Positions 7,144 through 17,225 of a DNA stretch of 64,000 nucleotides are shown in pieces (positions within the stretch are counted from its first letter, which is position 1; each line of letters starts with the position of its first letter). Made by a program: the position numbers and the translations under genes. Origin of the DNA: Clostridium sp. CAG:609 (GTDB taxonomy: Bacteria; Bacillota_I; Bacilli_A; RF39; UBA660); contig FR903528.1 of assembly GCA_000438075.1 (NCBI GenBank), positions 1-64,000 of the forward strand, written 5' to 3'. The notes beneath the pieces were generated by a model that had not been told where the DNA came from, searched no databases, and worked only from the letters and a program-made list of their open reading frames with translations.

Positions 7144-8572
7144 ACTTCATTACATCTTTAATTTTACCTTTTGCATTATCTACAGTTTCTTGTATTGGTC
7201 TCATTACATACAGTTTATTTTTCTTATAACTATAAACATAATCATAAGAATCAACTCCATTTACACTTATTGACTTTATATTCCAAGCTTGACCATCCCT
7301 AAATTGCATCTTTATTAATTTAGTAATTTCTTCATCCTTAATATTTGTTATAAATTTACCCTTTACTGCTTTTAATATTTCTGTATAATTTGTTATAATC
7401 TTAGTACTTGTTGCCTTATTTATGATTGATGTCAAAATTAATTGTTGATTTTCACCGCGTATACGATCTCCTTCTTTAAAAGCTTTTCTTTCTCTTGCAA
7501 AACTTAATGCTTCTTTTCCATCCAGATAATTATTTCCTTTTTTAAATGAATAACCATCAACAGTTGTAAAACTATAATTTGAGTTTACTACAATCCCATC
7601 TAATGCATCAACAATATCAATCAAAGAAGTAAAGTTTACTTTTACATAATAATTTATTTTCGTATCAAGTAAATCTTCAATAGTGCTAATACTCTCATCA
7701 ATACCATAGATACCTGCATGAGTTAATTTATCATACTCATTAAAACTATGTAGCTTGACATAATAATCTCGAGGTATATTTGTTAATAATATTTCTTTTT
7801 TAACAGGATTTACAGTTGCAAGAATATTAACATCACTTCTTGAAACATTAGTTATATTTCCATATGTATCAATTCCAGATATATAAATATTATATGAATC
7901 TTTTGTAATATCGATATTAGACTTGTTCTTTTTTATACTTAATTCTATTGCATCACCATAAATACTCTTTAATAATTCATATTCATTATAATTTTCTTCT
8001 TTCAAAATTTCAACCTGTGCTTCTTCTAAAATAATTCCCTCTATTTTTTCCCCGATAAGGCCACTTACCATTGAATATATATCATCGTAAGTCTTACTTT
8101 TAAACTCTATCTTTTTTGTTATTTTATCAACCATCTTATTAAGACCAGCATTTTTTTTAAGTTCTAAGTGACCAATAGATTTATTTTCCAAATCAACTAT
8201 ATTTTCATAATTACTACTCTTTAAAACATAAATACCATAATTTTCAGTTTTATATTCATTGAATCCAAATTGTTTAAAGAAATCTAAAGTATTCAGTTCA
8301 TAATTGATTCCCACTATCATTGTTACTATAAGAAGTAAAGAAAAAAAGCCTCCTAAAATGTTTTTTATTGTTCCAAAAGAAAGCAACAAGGATATAACTA
8401 TAACATCAATTATTAAAAGTAAAAAACATAAAACTATAAAATACTCCATTGGTAAAACATTAATAAAATATACTAACCAAAGTACAATAATAGATATTAC
8501 ACCTAAAGATATTGCCAAATACTTTCTAAAACCATTTGATTTATTTTTATTACTTTTCTTATTTTTTTTCAT
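7142..8572 (-). CDS. LytR-CpsA-Psr (LCP) family cell-wall polymer transferase
   Basis: A membrane enzyme that moves undecaprenyl-linked wall teichoic acid or polysaccharide onto peptidoglycan. Three N-terminal membrane segments (about residues 20-105) are followed by an extracellular accessory region (about 105-225) resembling a solute-binding fold and then the LCP domain (about 225-410). Diagnostic parts are VDILATVNPVKKEILLTNIPRDYYV, GIYGIDESISTIEDLL, GGYSF-like KKGNNYLDGKEALSFARERK, and GDRIRGENQQLILTSI, including the conserved Arg and Asp residues of the phosphate-binding site. The ATG at 8572 is preferred over a GTG 9 bases upstream because GTGGTG fits its spacing. It has its own promoter. 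Likely partner of the polymer genes at 56-64 kb (inference). Confidence 0.9.
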   Translation of the reverse strand: MKKNKKSNKNKSNGFRKYLAISLGVISIIVLWLVYFINVLPMEYFIVLCFLLLIIDVIVISLLLSFGTIKNILGGFFSLLLIVTMIVGINYELNTLDFFKQFGFNEYKTENYGIYVLKSSNYENIVDLENKSIGHLELKKNAGLNKMVDKITKKIEFKSKTYDDIYSMVSGLIGEKIEGIILEEAQVEILKEENYNEYELLKSIYGDAIELSIKKNKSNIDITKDSYNIYISGIDTYGNITNVSRSDVNILATVNPVKKEILLTNIPRDYYVKLHSFNEYDKLTHAGIYGIDESISTIEDLLDTKINYYVKVNFTSLIDIVDALDGIVVNSNYSFTTVDGYSFKKGNNYLDGKEALSFARERKAFKEGDRIRGENQQLILTSIINKATSTKIITNYTEILKAVKGKFITNIKDEEITKLIKMQFRDGQAWNIKSISVNGVDSYDYVYSYKKNKLYVMRPIQETVDNAKGKIKDVMK

Positions 8573-8587
8573 ATACACCACAAATAA

Positions 8588-8616
8588 AGTATACTTTCAT
8601 TTAATAAAAAAATCAA
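8588..8616 (-). promoter_or_regulatory. Promoter of the LCP gene
   Basis: On the minus strand, TTGATT (8611-8616), 17-bp spacer, TATACT (8588-8593), about 16 bases before the ATG at 8572. Confidence 0.65.
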
Positions 8617-8649
8617 GTAATGTAACATGATTAATTATTTTTTTACAAA

Positions 8650-8679
8650 AATAAAACTCATATTAAAATGAGTTTTATT
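8650..8679 (-). terminator. Terminator downstream of the YihY-family gene
   Basis: A perfect 12-bp stem with a 6-base loop, followed on the minus strand by a T-rich run. It closes the unit ending with the gene at 8784-9638; nothing else is evident in 8617-8783. Confidence 0.75.
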
Positions 8680-8783
8680 GGAATATTACTCTCCAATATA
8701 TTTTAGTAAAGAATACTAATCTTATATCGAAAAATTAGATCATGTACATAAGTAATACCCGTAGTACATACTACTATACTACC

Positions 8784-9638
8784 CTATTTATTCAAATTTA
8801 TAGTACCAGTTTTTTCTAATTCAACCTCTTCTTTTCTATAATTAAGTGCCATACCAATTGTAAAAGCATAAGCAAGAAGATAAATCCAAAACATTAAAAT
8901 AACTAAATTAGCTAGTCCACCATAGAATGTACTATAATGAGCAATATTATTTATATAATATGAATAAATATATGTAATAATTATCCATGATACAGAAGTA
9001 AATAATGCCCCATATCCAACATTTTTACTTCGAACTCTTTTATTCGGTGCCATTGTATATAATATTTTAATAAAGAAATACATAATTAACCAAGTAATTG
9101 GTCCTTGTAAAAAAAGCATAACTGTACCAACATTTTTTGTAATTGAACTATTTAAATTAACAAATTCAAATAATTTCACAATTTTATTACCAAATACAGG
9201 AACTATCAACATAAATATAAAAAGTAAAACCAAAAAGAATGTCATTATAATTGCTTTTAATCTTCTTCGAAAGAATCCTTCTTGTTTTTCTCCATATATT
9301 GTGTTTGATGTAACAATTATTGATGCAGGCCCATTTGATGCAATAAAATACCCAACAACAATTACCATAAAGAACCCAAATCCACCTTTATTTGCATCTG
9401 TTGTATTAAGAAGCATATTGGCAATATCTGGTGAAAATGCACTTCCTATAAAATCAAATATAACATCAGTTGACAAATTAAGAAGTGCTGCTTCATAACT
9501 TATTAATGTAATCGTGGGAACTATTGCTAAGACAAAAAAGTAAGCAAGTTGACCTGGGAGGATTGCCATCTCAGGTCTTAACATTACTTTAACAAAATTA
9601 TCAAAGAACTCTTTTAACTTAAGCTTTACCTTCATCAT
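8784..9638 (-). CDS. YihY/BrkB family inner-membrane protein
   Basis: A 284-residue polytopic membrane protein with about six hydrophobic segments. Family signs are the N-terminal MAILPGQLAYFFVLAIVPTITLI block (compare AA-LAYY-LLSLFP in relatives), an extracellular loop, YTMAPNKRVRSKNVGYGALFTSVSWII and the C-terminal YGGLANLVILMFWIYLLAYAFTIGMALNY. Members have been annotated as ribonuclease BN, which is now considered wrong, and as virulence factor BrkB; biochemical function is unknown. The start overlaps the end of the upstream receptor gene by 20 bases, so expression is coupled to it. Confidence 0.88.
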   Translation of the reverse strand: MMKVKLKLKEFFDNFVKVMLRPEMAILPGQLAYFFVLAIVPTITLISYEAALLNLSTDVIFDFIGSAFSPDIANMLLNTTDANKGGFGFFMVIVVGYFIASNGPASIIVTSNTIYGEKQEGFFRRRLKAIIMTFFLVLLFIFMLIVPVFGNKIVKLFEFVNLNSSITKNVGTVMLFLQGPITWLIMYFFIKILYTMAPNKRVRSKNVGYGALFTSVSWIIITYIYSYYINNIAHYSTFYGGLANLVILMFWIYLLAYAFTIGMALNYRKEEVELEKTGTINLNK

Positions 9639-11631
9639 TATTATTTTCCTTATTTTTTTTCATATCTTCTATCGCCTCATTCAAAGCATCTTCGATAGTT
9701 TTAATATCATCTAAAATCATACTAAATCCAAATTCAGCCCCGAAATCATATGGTAATTTTTTAATTTCTTTATTTAATTTATGAATATAATTACTTACTT
9801 GTTTTTGATTATATCCAACTAAATAAATAACAAATTCATTACCATCAGTTCTTAAAATTTCACTATTATCAAGTTGAGTTTTAACTAATATATTAGCTAA
9901 AGCTTTAATTTGTCTATCTCCTTCATTATAACCATAACTATCATTAATTTCTTGAACTTTATTTAAATCAATTACAATTATAGTCTGAGGATATATCGTA
10001 TTATTATTCCATGTTTCAATATTTTCATTTAAGAAATTTCTATTTTTTAAACTTGTTAATTGATCAATAAATTTCATCTTATCATCTTTTTTAATTTTTT
10101 TAGCAATAGATATTTTCTTACTCTTTTTAATGAATACAATTATAACTACAGCTACAATTATAACAACGTATAATATATATTCAGCAATCTTTGTTATTAA
10201 ATTTCCACTTTTAATAGTTTCTTCATGATTTAGTAAACCTTCCAAAACCATTTCATTTTCATCCATAACTCCAATATATTTATCAAGCAATTTATAAAGA
10301 GCACTATTATTTTTAACCTTAAATGTATACTCATTATTTATAAATCCTTCATATCTTGCACTATAATTATCTAGCTTTTTATCACTATAATAATCAAATG
10401 TATTTTTATCCAAAATAATATAGACATCTTTTTTATTTAATTTAAGCAAATCTTTTGTTGTATTATATGTTTTTATTGTAATCCCACTTATACCATTAAC
10501 ATAATCATATATTTTACTATTATTTAAAACATATACTTCTTCACCAATCAATGAATTAAGTGACTTAATAACAATATTATCATCTTTCGGAGCAACTGCT
10601 ACATATTCAATTGGTAAACCATCGGTTTGATAATAATCATCTTTAAAATTATAATAATTAAAATATAAATCTATTTCACCTTTACTAACTGCTTTATTAA
10701 ATTTATCAAAGTTTTTATACTTAACAAAATTAAATTCTACATCAGCAAAATCACTAAATTTACTTAAATAAACTGCAACAATACCACCATATTTACCACC
10801 CAATATTACTTCATATGGGCTTGCATTAACAAATCCATAATTATAACTTACACTTTGCATCGCATCTACTTCTGTATCAGTAATATTCATAGCATTTGTA
10901 AAAGCTTTAAATAAATTATCATTATATTTTTCTTTAAAACTAGTTTCCCACTTACTATAGTATTTTCTTAAAACACTAGCAAGAGTTGAATCATCAAGTT
11001 CTAAAACATAGTATATTTTTATATCACTAAAATGATATACAACATAATAATCATTACTTAATATTGTATCTAAATAATCAGTCAAAGGTACTAACATATA
11101 AGATAATGAATCTTTCATTTCTTTAACAAGTTCATCCTTTGTCTCATATTGTTTAAATGTTGCGTTTGTTTTAATATATTTAGTTACATAACTTAAATCA
11201 CTTCCAACAACACCAATTTCTTTACCATTTAAATCACTAATTGTTGATATAACATCATTATTTTTTGAAACTAATACAAAATGATCTTTATAAATAACTT
11301 TATCTTTACTATCAACATTATATTTAACACCCAATGTTATACCACTTGGATTAGTTCCAGAATTAAATGTTATTGGATTAATACTTAAACTATATTCATC
11401 TTTAAAATCATTTAAAAAATCATAATAAACACCACTACCATCTTTACCAAATACATTAGCGTTATTTAAAACATTAATATTTAATATAGTACCTATGTTA
11501 TCATTTATCCAATTTCTTTCTACAACAGTTAATTTATCCTTATCATTTAAAATATTAAATAAAACTACCGCACTAACAATTACAACAAGTACACTTATAA
11601 TAACAATTATTATATTTTTTCTTTTTTTCAT
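9619..11631 (-). CDS. Membrane receptor with tandem solute-binding-like domains and a degenerate GGDEF domain
   Basis: A 670-residue sensor. A signal anchor (about residues 5-27) precedes a large outside region that looks like two solute-binding protein (SBP family 3) lobe sets, with PFAM-like segments DLNGKEIGVVGSDLSYVTKYI and SPYEVILGGKYGGIVAVYLSKF. A second membrane segment lies at about 485-508, then a cytoplasmic GGDEF-fold domain starting DQLTSLKNRNFLNE. The active-site motif reads RTDGNEF (about residues 594-600) instead of RxGGDEF, so two of five signature residues differ and diguanylate cyclase activity is doubtful. Cyclic-di-GMP binding or a purely structural role is possible. It sits between a small membrane protein gene (3-base gap) and the YihY gene. 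Confidence 0.8.
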   Translation of the reverse strand: MKKRKNIIIVIISVLVVIVSAVVLFNILNDKDKLTVVERNWINDNIGTILNINVLNNANVFGKDGSGVYYDFLNDFKDEYSLSINPITFNSGTNPSGITLGVKYNVDSKDKVIYKDHFVLVSKNNDVISTISDLNGKEIGVVGSDLSYVTKYIKTNATFKQYETKDELVKEMKDSLSYMLVPLTDYLDTILSNDYYVVYHFSDIKIYYVLELDDSTLASVLRKYYSKWETSFKEKYNDNLFKAFTNAMNITDTEVDAMQSVSYNYGFVNASPYEVILGGKYGGIVAVYLSKFSDFADVEFNFVKYKNFDKFNKAVSKGEIDLYFNYYNFKDDYYQTDGLPIEYVAVAPKDDNIVIKSLNSLIGEEVYVLNNSKIYDYVNGISGITIKTYNTTKDLLKLNKKDVYIILDKNTFDYYSDKKLDNYSARYEGFINNEYTFKVKNNSALYKLLDKYIGVMDENEMVLEGLLNHEETIKSGNLITKIAEYILYVVIIVAVVIIVFIKKSKKISIAKKIKKDDKMKFIDQLTSLKNRNFLNENIETWNNNTIYPQTIIVIDLNKVQEINDSYGYNEGDRQIKALANILVKTQLDNSEILRTDGNEFVIYLVGYNQKQVSNYIHKLNKEIKKLPYDFGAEFGFSMILDDIKTIEDALNEAIEDMKKNKENNNDEGKA

Positions 11632-11633
11632 AA

Positions 11634-12131
11634 TTATTCTTCACTTTCCACCGGAGTATTATTGTTCCAAACAAGACCACTTCCAGCTACATTTTTTGCC
11701 CCCATAATAATAAATCCATCACTATTTTCAGTCTTTTCACATTTTAAAATGTATTCAAAATCATAATAACCAAGTAAATCTTCACTTATGTTAGAAAGAC
11801 TTGCTTGAGCAATACCTTCAGCATCATTAAGTGATGTATCATCTTTAAAATTAATGACAACATAAACTGTTCTACGATTACTCTTTACTTCTAAAGTAGC
11901 ACTTTTAACAGATTCATTACCTTCTACTGAGGTAACAAAATCACTTTTAAAAGTCTCAGTAATCGGATACTTACTAATATCATTTATTCTATCTCCTTCA
12001 ATAGATTTACCCTTACCAAAAAAGAATGAAATACTAACAATAATAATAGCAACTAAACAACCTATTAATATTAAACCAAGAATGATTAATACTTTATTCT
12101 TCCCCCATAATTCTTTAAACTTATTTTTCAT
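11634..12131 (-). CDS. Single-pass membrane protein of unknown function
   Basis: A 165-residue protein not assigned to a family. A basic N-terminus is followed by one strong membrane helix (about residues 13-38). The rest (about 125 residues) is predicted outside, with alternating hydrophobic residues (VKSATLEVKSNRRTVYVVINF, YDFEYILKCEKTE, FIIMGAKN) suggesting a small alpha/beta fold. It is separated from the downstream receptor gene by only 2 bases, so a partner role with that receptor is plausible but unproven. Confidence 0.65.
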   Translation of the reverse strand: MKNKFKELWGKNKVLIILGLILIGCLVAIIIVSISFFFGKGKSIEGDRINDISKYPITETFKSDFVTSVEGNESVKSATLEVKSNRRTVYVVINFKDDTSLNDAEGIAQASLSNISEDLLGYYDFEYILKCEKTENSDGFIIMGAKNVAGSGLVWNNNTPVESEE

Positions 12132-12167
12132 AACACACCTCTTAAGTAATATAATTATACTATCTAT

Positions 12168-14165
12168 TTATGCTTTTGGCAAATTATTTAACACTTCAAG
12201 TGTTTTTTTATTGTCCCAAATCATAATATTTAACTTTAATGCATCTTGATATTTGCTACCTGGTTTATCTCCAACAATAACAATATCAGTATTTTTACTA
12301 ACAGATTCACTAACAACACCATTAAAGCTTTCAATAATTTCTTTTATTTCTTTTCTTCCATATCCATCAATGGTACCAGTTATAACAAACTTTTTACCAC
12401 TTATTAAATTGTTGTTACCCATATTCTTGCCTAAGTAATTCATATTAACACCAATATTTTTAAGTTCATTAATTAAATCTTTGTTATTTTGTAAAAATTC
12501 ATAAACTGATAAAGCTGTAATATGACCAATATCTTTAATACTTTCTAACTCTTCAATTGATGCATCCATTAAATTATCCATTTTTTCAAAATTACTTGCA
12601 AGTATCTTCGCAGTTTTATTACCAACTTCTTTAATACCTAGACCAAACAATAATCTTTCTAAACTACTATTTTTACTAGATTCAATATTATCAATTATTT
12701 TATTTAAACTTTTTTCACCATATCCATCAAATTCCATTATTTGTTTTTTCTTAGAACTTAAATCATATAAATCAGTTATCTTTCTAACAAAACCTAAGTT
12801 ATATAACTCTTCAACAATCTCATCTCCGAGACCTTCAATATTCATTGCATCTCTGGATACATAATGAATTATACTCTCAATATTTCTTCTTGGACAATCT
12901 GGATTTACACAGTAATAATCAACTTGACCATTTCTTTTTTCTATTTTTCCACCACACATTGGACATTTATCAATCATCACAAAGTCTAATTCATTACCAG
13001 TTCTTCTTTCTATCTTAGCTTCCACTACTTCAGGAATAACATCACCAGCTTTTCTAATTGAAACTATATCTCCAATTTTTAAACCTTTTTGATTTACATA
13101 ATCATCATTATGAAGTGTTGCTCTTCTTATTGTGGAACCCATTACAATAACAGGTTCAAGTACAGCATTCGGAGTAATTCTTCCAGTTCTTCCAACTGTA
13201 AAAATAATATCAGTTAATTTTGTTAAAACTTCTAGAGCAGGAAATTTATATGCAATTACCCATCTTGGATATTTAGCAGTATTGCCTAATTTTTCTTGCA
13301 TTTCTATACTATTTACTTTTACAACAACACCGTCTATTTCATAGCTTAAACTACCTCTTTTTCTAGTTTGATCATCAATGTATTTTAATACTTCATCTAA
13401 ACTACCAACTAGCCTATTATTAAGATTTATCTTAAAACCTAAATCAGACATAAATTGTAAAGCCTCCAAATGAGTCTTTATTCCAAAATCAGTTGGGTTA
13501 GGTAAATAATAAATAAATGTATCTAACTCTCTTTTAGCAGTAACACTTGAATCAAGTTGTCTAATACTACCAGCTGCAGCATTTCTAACATTTTGAAGTT
13601 TAGGTTTTCCCAGCATTTCACGTTCTTTATTAATTTTTTCTAAAGTACTTTTATGCATAAAAATTTCCCCGCGTACTTCAATATCAACATCACGTTTTAA
13701 CTTCAAAGGAACAGACTTAATTGTTTTAACATTGTGAGTAACATCCTCTCCAACAAGTCCATCACCTCTTGTAACCCCTCTTACTAATACACCTTTTTCA
13801 TAAATCAAAGATATACCTAAACCATCTATCTTTTGTTCACAAACAAACTCATGTGTATCAGTTTCATTAATAATTTTCTTAACAAAATCACTAACTTCTT
13901 CTTCATTAAAGACATCTCCGATTGAAAGCATCGGTTTATCTCTAATTACTTTTTCAAATTTAGATATTACTTCTCCTCCAACTCTCTTCGTCGGGCTTAC
14001 ATCACTTGCAAACTCTGGATATTCTTCTTCAATACCTTCAAGCTCTCTAATATATTTATCATATTCTTGGTCAGTAATCGTTGGATTATCTAACACATAA
14101 TAATTATAATTTGCATCATTTAATATCTTAGTTAATTCTTCTACTCTTTTTTTTATATTTTCCAT
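12168..14165 (-). CDS. ligA: NAD-dependent DNA ligase LigA
   Basis: Seals nicks in duplex DNA using NAD+, essential in replication and repair. With the start at 14165 the protein has 665 residues, the usual length. Domain order: Ia/adenylation with the NAD-contact YYVLDNPTITDQEYD near the N-terminus and the adenylated lysine in CEQKIDGLGI (Lys112); OB domain; zinc finger with CPMCGG and CVNPDC; helix-hairpin-helix repeats; C-terminal BRCT domain (GKKFVITGTIDGYGRKEIKEII). A possible in-frame start 30 bases upstream lacks support, whereas GGGGTT precedes the chosen ATG. It starts 1 base past the stop of the nucleotidyltransferase gene, in one unit with pcrA. Confidence 0.97.
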   Translation of the reverse strand: MENIKKRVEELTKILNDANYNYYVLDNPTITDQEYDKYIRELEGIEEEYPEFASDVSPTKRVGGEVISKFEKVIRDKPMLSIGDVFNEEEVSDFVKKIINETDTHEFVCEQKIDGLGISLIYEKGVLVRGVTRGDGLVGEDVTHNVKTIKSVPLKLKRDVDIEVRGEIFMHKSTLEKINKEREMLGKPKLQNVRNAAAGSIRQLDSSVTAKRELDTFIYYLPNPTDFGIKTHLEALQFMSDLGFKINLNNRLVGSLDEVLKYIDDQTRKRGSLSYEIDGVVVKVNSIEMQEKLGNTAKYPRWVIAYKFPALEVLTKLTDIIFTVGRTGRITPNAVLEPVIVMGSTIRRATLHNDDYVNQKGLKIGDIVSIRKAGDVIPEVVEAKIERRTGNELDFVMIDKCPMCGGKIEKRNGQVDYYCVNPDCPRRNIESIIHYVSRDAMNIEGLGDEIVEELYNLGFVRKITDLYDLSSKKKQIMEFDGYGEKSLNKIIDNIESSKNSSLERLLFGLGIKEVGNKTAKILASNFEKMDNLMDASIEELESIKDIGHITALSVYEFLQNNKDLINELKNIGVNMNYLGKNMGNNNLISGKKFVITGTIDGYGRKEIKEIIESFNGVVSESVSKNTDIVIVGDKPGSKYQDALKLNIMIWDNKKTLEVLNNLPKA

Positions 14166-14166
14166 A

Positions 14167-15054
14167 TTAACCCCACAAATTATTAGGATATTCACCCAAA
14201 CTAATCAATTCATTAATACTTTTTTTAACATCTTCTTCATCCTCTTTATAAGTCATACCAATCCATTTACTTTTTGAAGTAGCACATCTTACTTTAAACT
14301 TTTTTTCAGCAAGTCCGCATTTTAATATATCTGGAAGTAAAAATTCACTCTTTAAATCAATATCACCATGAATAAATTTATCAAATTCTTGATTTAATAC
14401 ATTTAAAAAACTCTTTCTAAATGCAAAGAAATTAACTGCCACCGGTGTATCTTTTTCTATTTCAAATATATCACCATTAACTAAGCTACTGGCAATAATT
14501 TTATCACCATCAACACTTATTTCACTTTCAATTATTTCTTTAACATAACCATTATCTTCTTTTACTACACCACGTTTTACTTTACCATACTTACTCATTG
14601 TTACATAAAAAGGATAATTAACACTCATGTAATCTTCATTTTTACTATCTAAAAACTTAGATGCTTGTAAAAATGAATCATATCCATAAAAATCATCTGA
14701 ATTAATAATAATAAAATCATCATCAATATAATCTTGTGCACAATATAAAGCATGTCCAGTGCCAAGCATTTTAACTCTACCTTCAGGTAAAATTACATCT
14801 TCTGGAATATATGATAACTCTTGAAAAGCAAGTTCAACCTCAATCTTATCATTAAATTTATTTATAATATGTTCTTTAAAATAATCTTCATTTTCTTTTC
14901 TTATAATAAACACTACTCTTTCAAATCCAGCTTTTTTTGCATCATACACAGAATAATCTGCAATAATTTCTCCGCTTGGTCCAACTGGTTCAATTTGTTT
15001 TAACCCTCCAAATCTACTACCCATTCCTGCAGCCATAATAACTAAAGTCTTCAT
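14167..15054 (-). CDS. Sugar-phosphate nucleotidyltransferase family protein
   Basis: A 295-residue NTP-transferase fold protein. The signature loop is VIMAAGMGSRFGGLKQIEPVG at residues 5-25, followed by IIADYSVYDAKKAGF, and the metal-binding Asp pair lies in IINSDDFYGYDS. Such enzymes make NDP-sugars or CDP-alcohols from NTP and a phosphorylated substrate. The specific substrate cannot be told; the protein resembles stand-alone nucleotidyltransferases often found in Firmicutes rather than GalU or GlmU (no hexapeptide domain). It overlaps the pcrA stop by one base and ligA follows after 1 base. A supply role for surface polymers is possible but only inferred. Confidence 0.82.
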   Translation of the reverse strand: MKTLVIMAAGMGSRFGGLKQIEPVGPSGEIIADYSVYDAKKAGFERVVFIIRKENEDYFKEHIINKFNDKIEVELAFQELSYIPEDVILPEGRVKMLGTGHALYCAQDYIDDDFIIINSDDFYGYDSFLQASKFLDSKNEDYMSVNYPFYVTMSKYGKVKRGVVKEDNGYVKEIIESEISVDGDKIIASSLVNGDIFEIEKDTPVAVNFFAFRKSFLNVLNQEFDKFIHGDIDLKSEFLLPDILKCGLAEKKFKVRCATSKSKWIGMTYKEDEEDVKKSINELISLGEYPNNLWG

Positions 15055-17144
15055 TAATTTATCCTCCTTAATCCTTTATAATTATTTAAAAATTTCTTTA
15101 CACCAAATCTTTTATTAAATGCAACAGTTACAAATCTATCATCAATATCCACTACTACACCTTTACCAAATGAAGCATGAAGTACAACTTCACCTGGTTT
15201 ATAATCAATTGCGTCCCCTTCATAAAACTTACTTTTTTCAAAAGTTTTATTCATTAAACTTTCTTTATTTTCTTGTTTTTCAATTAAGTTATCATCAATT
15301 TCTGAAATAAATCTTGATGGTGGATTCATATTTACAGTACCAAATAAAAGTCTTCTTTTAGCATTTGTAATATATAATCTTTCTTTAGCACGTGTAATTG
15401 CAACATAACAAAGTCTTCGTTCTTCTTCTAAGTCACTTGATGATTCTAAACTCATAAAATGAGGCATAATACCTTCTTCCATACCTATTAAAAATACCAC
15501 TTTAAATTCAAGACCTTTCGCAGCATGCATTGTCATCAAAGTAATCGCATTATCAAGTTCTTGATGTTCTTGTGAATCAGCCACTAAACTTATATCTTCC
15601 AAAAAATCTTCCAAGTTAACATTACCAGTATCTTTTTGATAATTTTCAGTAATACTCTTAAATTCCATTAAGTTTTCAAGCCTAATATCAGCATCTAAAC
15701 TATGTTCATTAAGAAGTTCTTTTTTCATACCACTTTTTTCTAATACTAAATCAATTAACTCAGTTAAATCCTTATTCTTAGCTTCTTCTGTTAAATCTAA
15801 AATTAATTTTTTAAATTCTAATTCCTTTGGTTTAGATAAACAATCAAACATTGATGTATTATTATCATTTGCAAGTGTTGTAATATTTTGAATTGATGTT
15901 GTACCTATTCCTCTTTTTGGTACATTAATAACTCTTTCTAAAGATACATCATCTTGATGATTTGAAATAAGTCTTAAGTAACATAACAAATCTTTAATTT
16001 CTTTTCTTTTATAAAAGTAATAACTACCAACTACCCTATATGGATAATTTAATTTTAATATAGCATCTTCGACATTTCTTGATTGAGCATTGGTTCTATA
16101 AAGAATAGCAAAATCATTATAAGTATATCCTTCATTTAATAATTTTCTTATTTCATCAGTTACAAGTCTTACTTCATCTTTTTCATCAAGCCCGCGAAAA
16201 TACTTAATCTTAACTCCATCACCATAAGTACTAAACAAATTAACTTCTTTTCTTTCAACATTATTTTTAATAACATTGTTTGCAGCAGTTAAAATTGTAT
16301 TAGTGCTTCGATAATTTTGATTCAAAGTAATACTTACAGCATCCGGATAATCTTTTTCAAAATTAAGAATATTTTTATAATTACTCCATCTAAAACCATA
16401 GATACTTTGATTAACATCACCTACAACAAAAAGATTACGATACTTACTTGCAAGCATCTTAACTAACTTATATTGAACTTCATTTGTATCTTGATACTCA
16501 TCAATTAATATATATTTATATCTTTCTTGATATTTATCTAAAATATCTTCATTTTCTAAAAATAACATAACAGGTCTTTTTAATAAATCATCAAAATCAA
16601 CGGCATTATTCTTTCTTAAAACCTTTTCATATTGAAAATATACTTTAGCAGCAACTTTTTCCGGAGGACTAGCTAAAAACTTCTCTACTTCAGCATCACT
16701 TAACATTTCATTTTTAATAAAACTAATTTTATTTCTAACAAATGAAGGACTAAAATCTTTTGTACTTATATCAAATTCCTTCATAATTTTCTTAATAATA
16801 CTAAGTGCATCATCACTATCTATAATTGTAAAGTTACTAGTTAAACCCAATTTTTCAACATTTTCTCTGATAATTCTAAGCCCAAAAGAATGAAAAGTTC
16901 CTACAAAAGCATAATTATTTTCCACTAATAAACTAATTCTATCACGCATTTCTTTCGCTGCTTTATTAGTAAATGTAATAGCTAAAATATTACCAGAATA
17001 AATACCTTCATTTATCATATTAGCAATTCTTGTTGTTAATACTTTGGTTTTACCTGAACCTGCTCCTGCCAAAACTAAACATGGACCTTCCATATGCATA
17101 ACGGCTTGTTTTTGTTCGTTATTTAAATTATTTAATATATCCAT
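15054..17144 (-). CDS. pcrA: ATP-dependent DNA helicase PcrA/UvrD
   Basis: A superfamily 1A 3'-5' helicase for repair, plasmid replication and clearance of RecA and transcription complexes. It has 696 residues, somewhat under the about 740 of PcrA. Motif Q is LNNEQKQAV; Walker A is VLAGAGSGKTKVL (about 24-36); motif Ia is AITFTNKAAKEM; motif II is YILIDEYQDTN; motif III is VVGDVNQSIYGFRWS; motif IV is NYRSTNTI; motif V is ITLMTMHAAKGLEF; motif VI is YVAITRAKERLYI. A C-terminal segment with VVLHASFGKGVVVDIDD is the RNA-polymerase-interacting Tudor-like domain of PcrA. It is followed by the nucleotidyltransferase and ligA in one unit, as pcrA-ligA neighbours often are in Bacillota. Confidence 0.96.
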   Translation of the reverse strand: MDILNNLNNEQKQAVMHMEGPCLVLAGAGSGKTKVLTTRIANMINEGIYSGNILAITFTNKAAKEMRDRISLLVENNYAFVGTFHSFGLRIIRENVEKLGLTSNFTIIDSDDALSIIKKIMKEFDISTKDFSPSFVRNKISFIKNEMLSDAEVEKFLASPPEKVAAKVYFQYEKVLRKNNAVDFDDLLKRPVMLFLENEDILDKYQERYKYILIDEYQDTNEVQYKLVKMLASKYRNLFVVGDVNQSIYGFRWSNYKNILNFEKDYPDAVSITLNQNYRSTNTILTAANNVIKNNVERKEVNLFSTYGDGVKIKYFRGLDEKDEVRLVTDEIRKLLNEGYTYNDFAILYRTNAQSRNVEDAILKLNYPYRVVGSYYFYKRKEIKDLLCYLRLISNHQDDVSLERVINVPKRGIGTTSIQNITTLANDNNTSMFDCLSKPKELEFKKLILDLTEEAKNKDLTELIDLVLEKSGMKKELLNEHSLDADIRLENLMEFKSITENYQKDTGNVNLEDFLEDISLVADSQEHQELDNAITLMTMHAAKGLEFKVVFLIGMEEGIMPHFMSLESSSDLEEERRLCYVAITRAKERLYITNAKRRLLFGTVNMNPPSRFISEIDDNLIEKQENKESLMNKTFEKSKFYEGDAIDYKPGEVVLHASFGKGVVVDIDDRFVTVAFNKRFGVKKFLNNYKGLRRIN

Positions 17145-17204
17145 TGTTAACCTCCATTAATGTAATATTATTATATCAAAAATATTACCTAAATAAAAGA
17201 AAAA

Positions 17205-17223
17205 TGGATAAGTTTTTTATCCA
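17205..17223 (-). terminator. Terminator of the pilin-like gene unit
   Basis: A 7-bp stem (TGGATAA/TTATCCA), loop of 5, followed on the minus strand by TTTTTCTTTT, directly after the stop codon at 17226. Confidence 0.75.
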
Positions 17224-17225
17224 CT

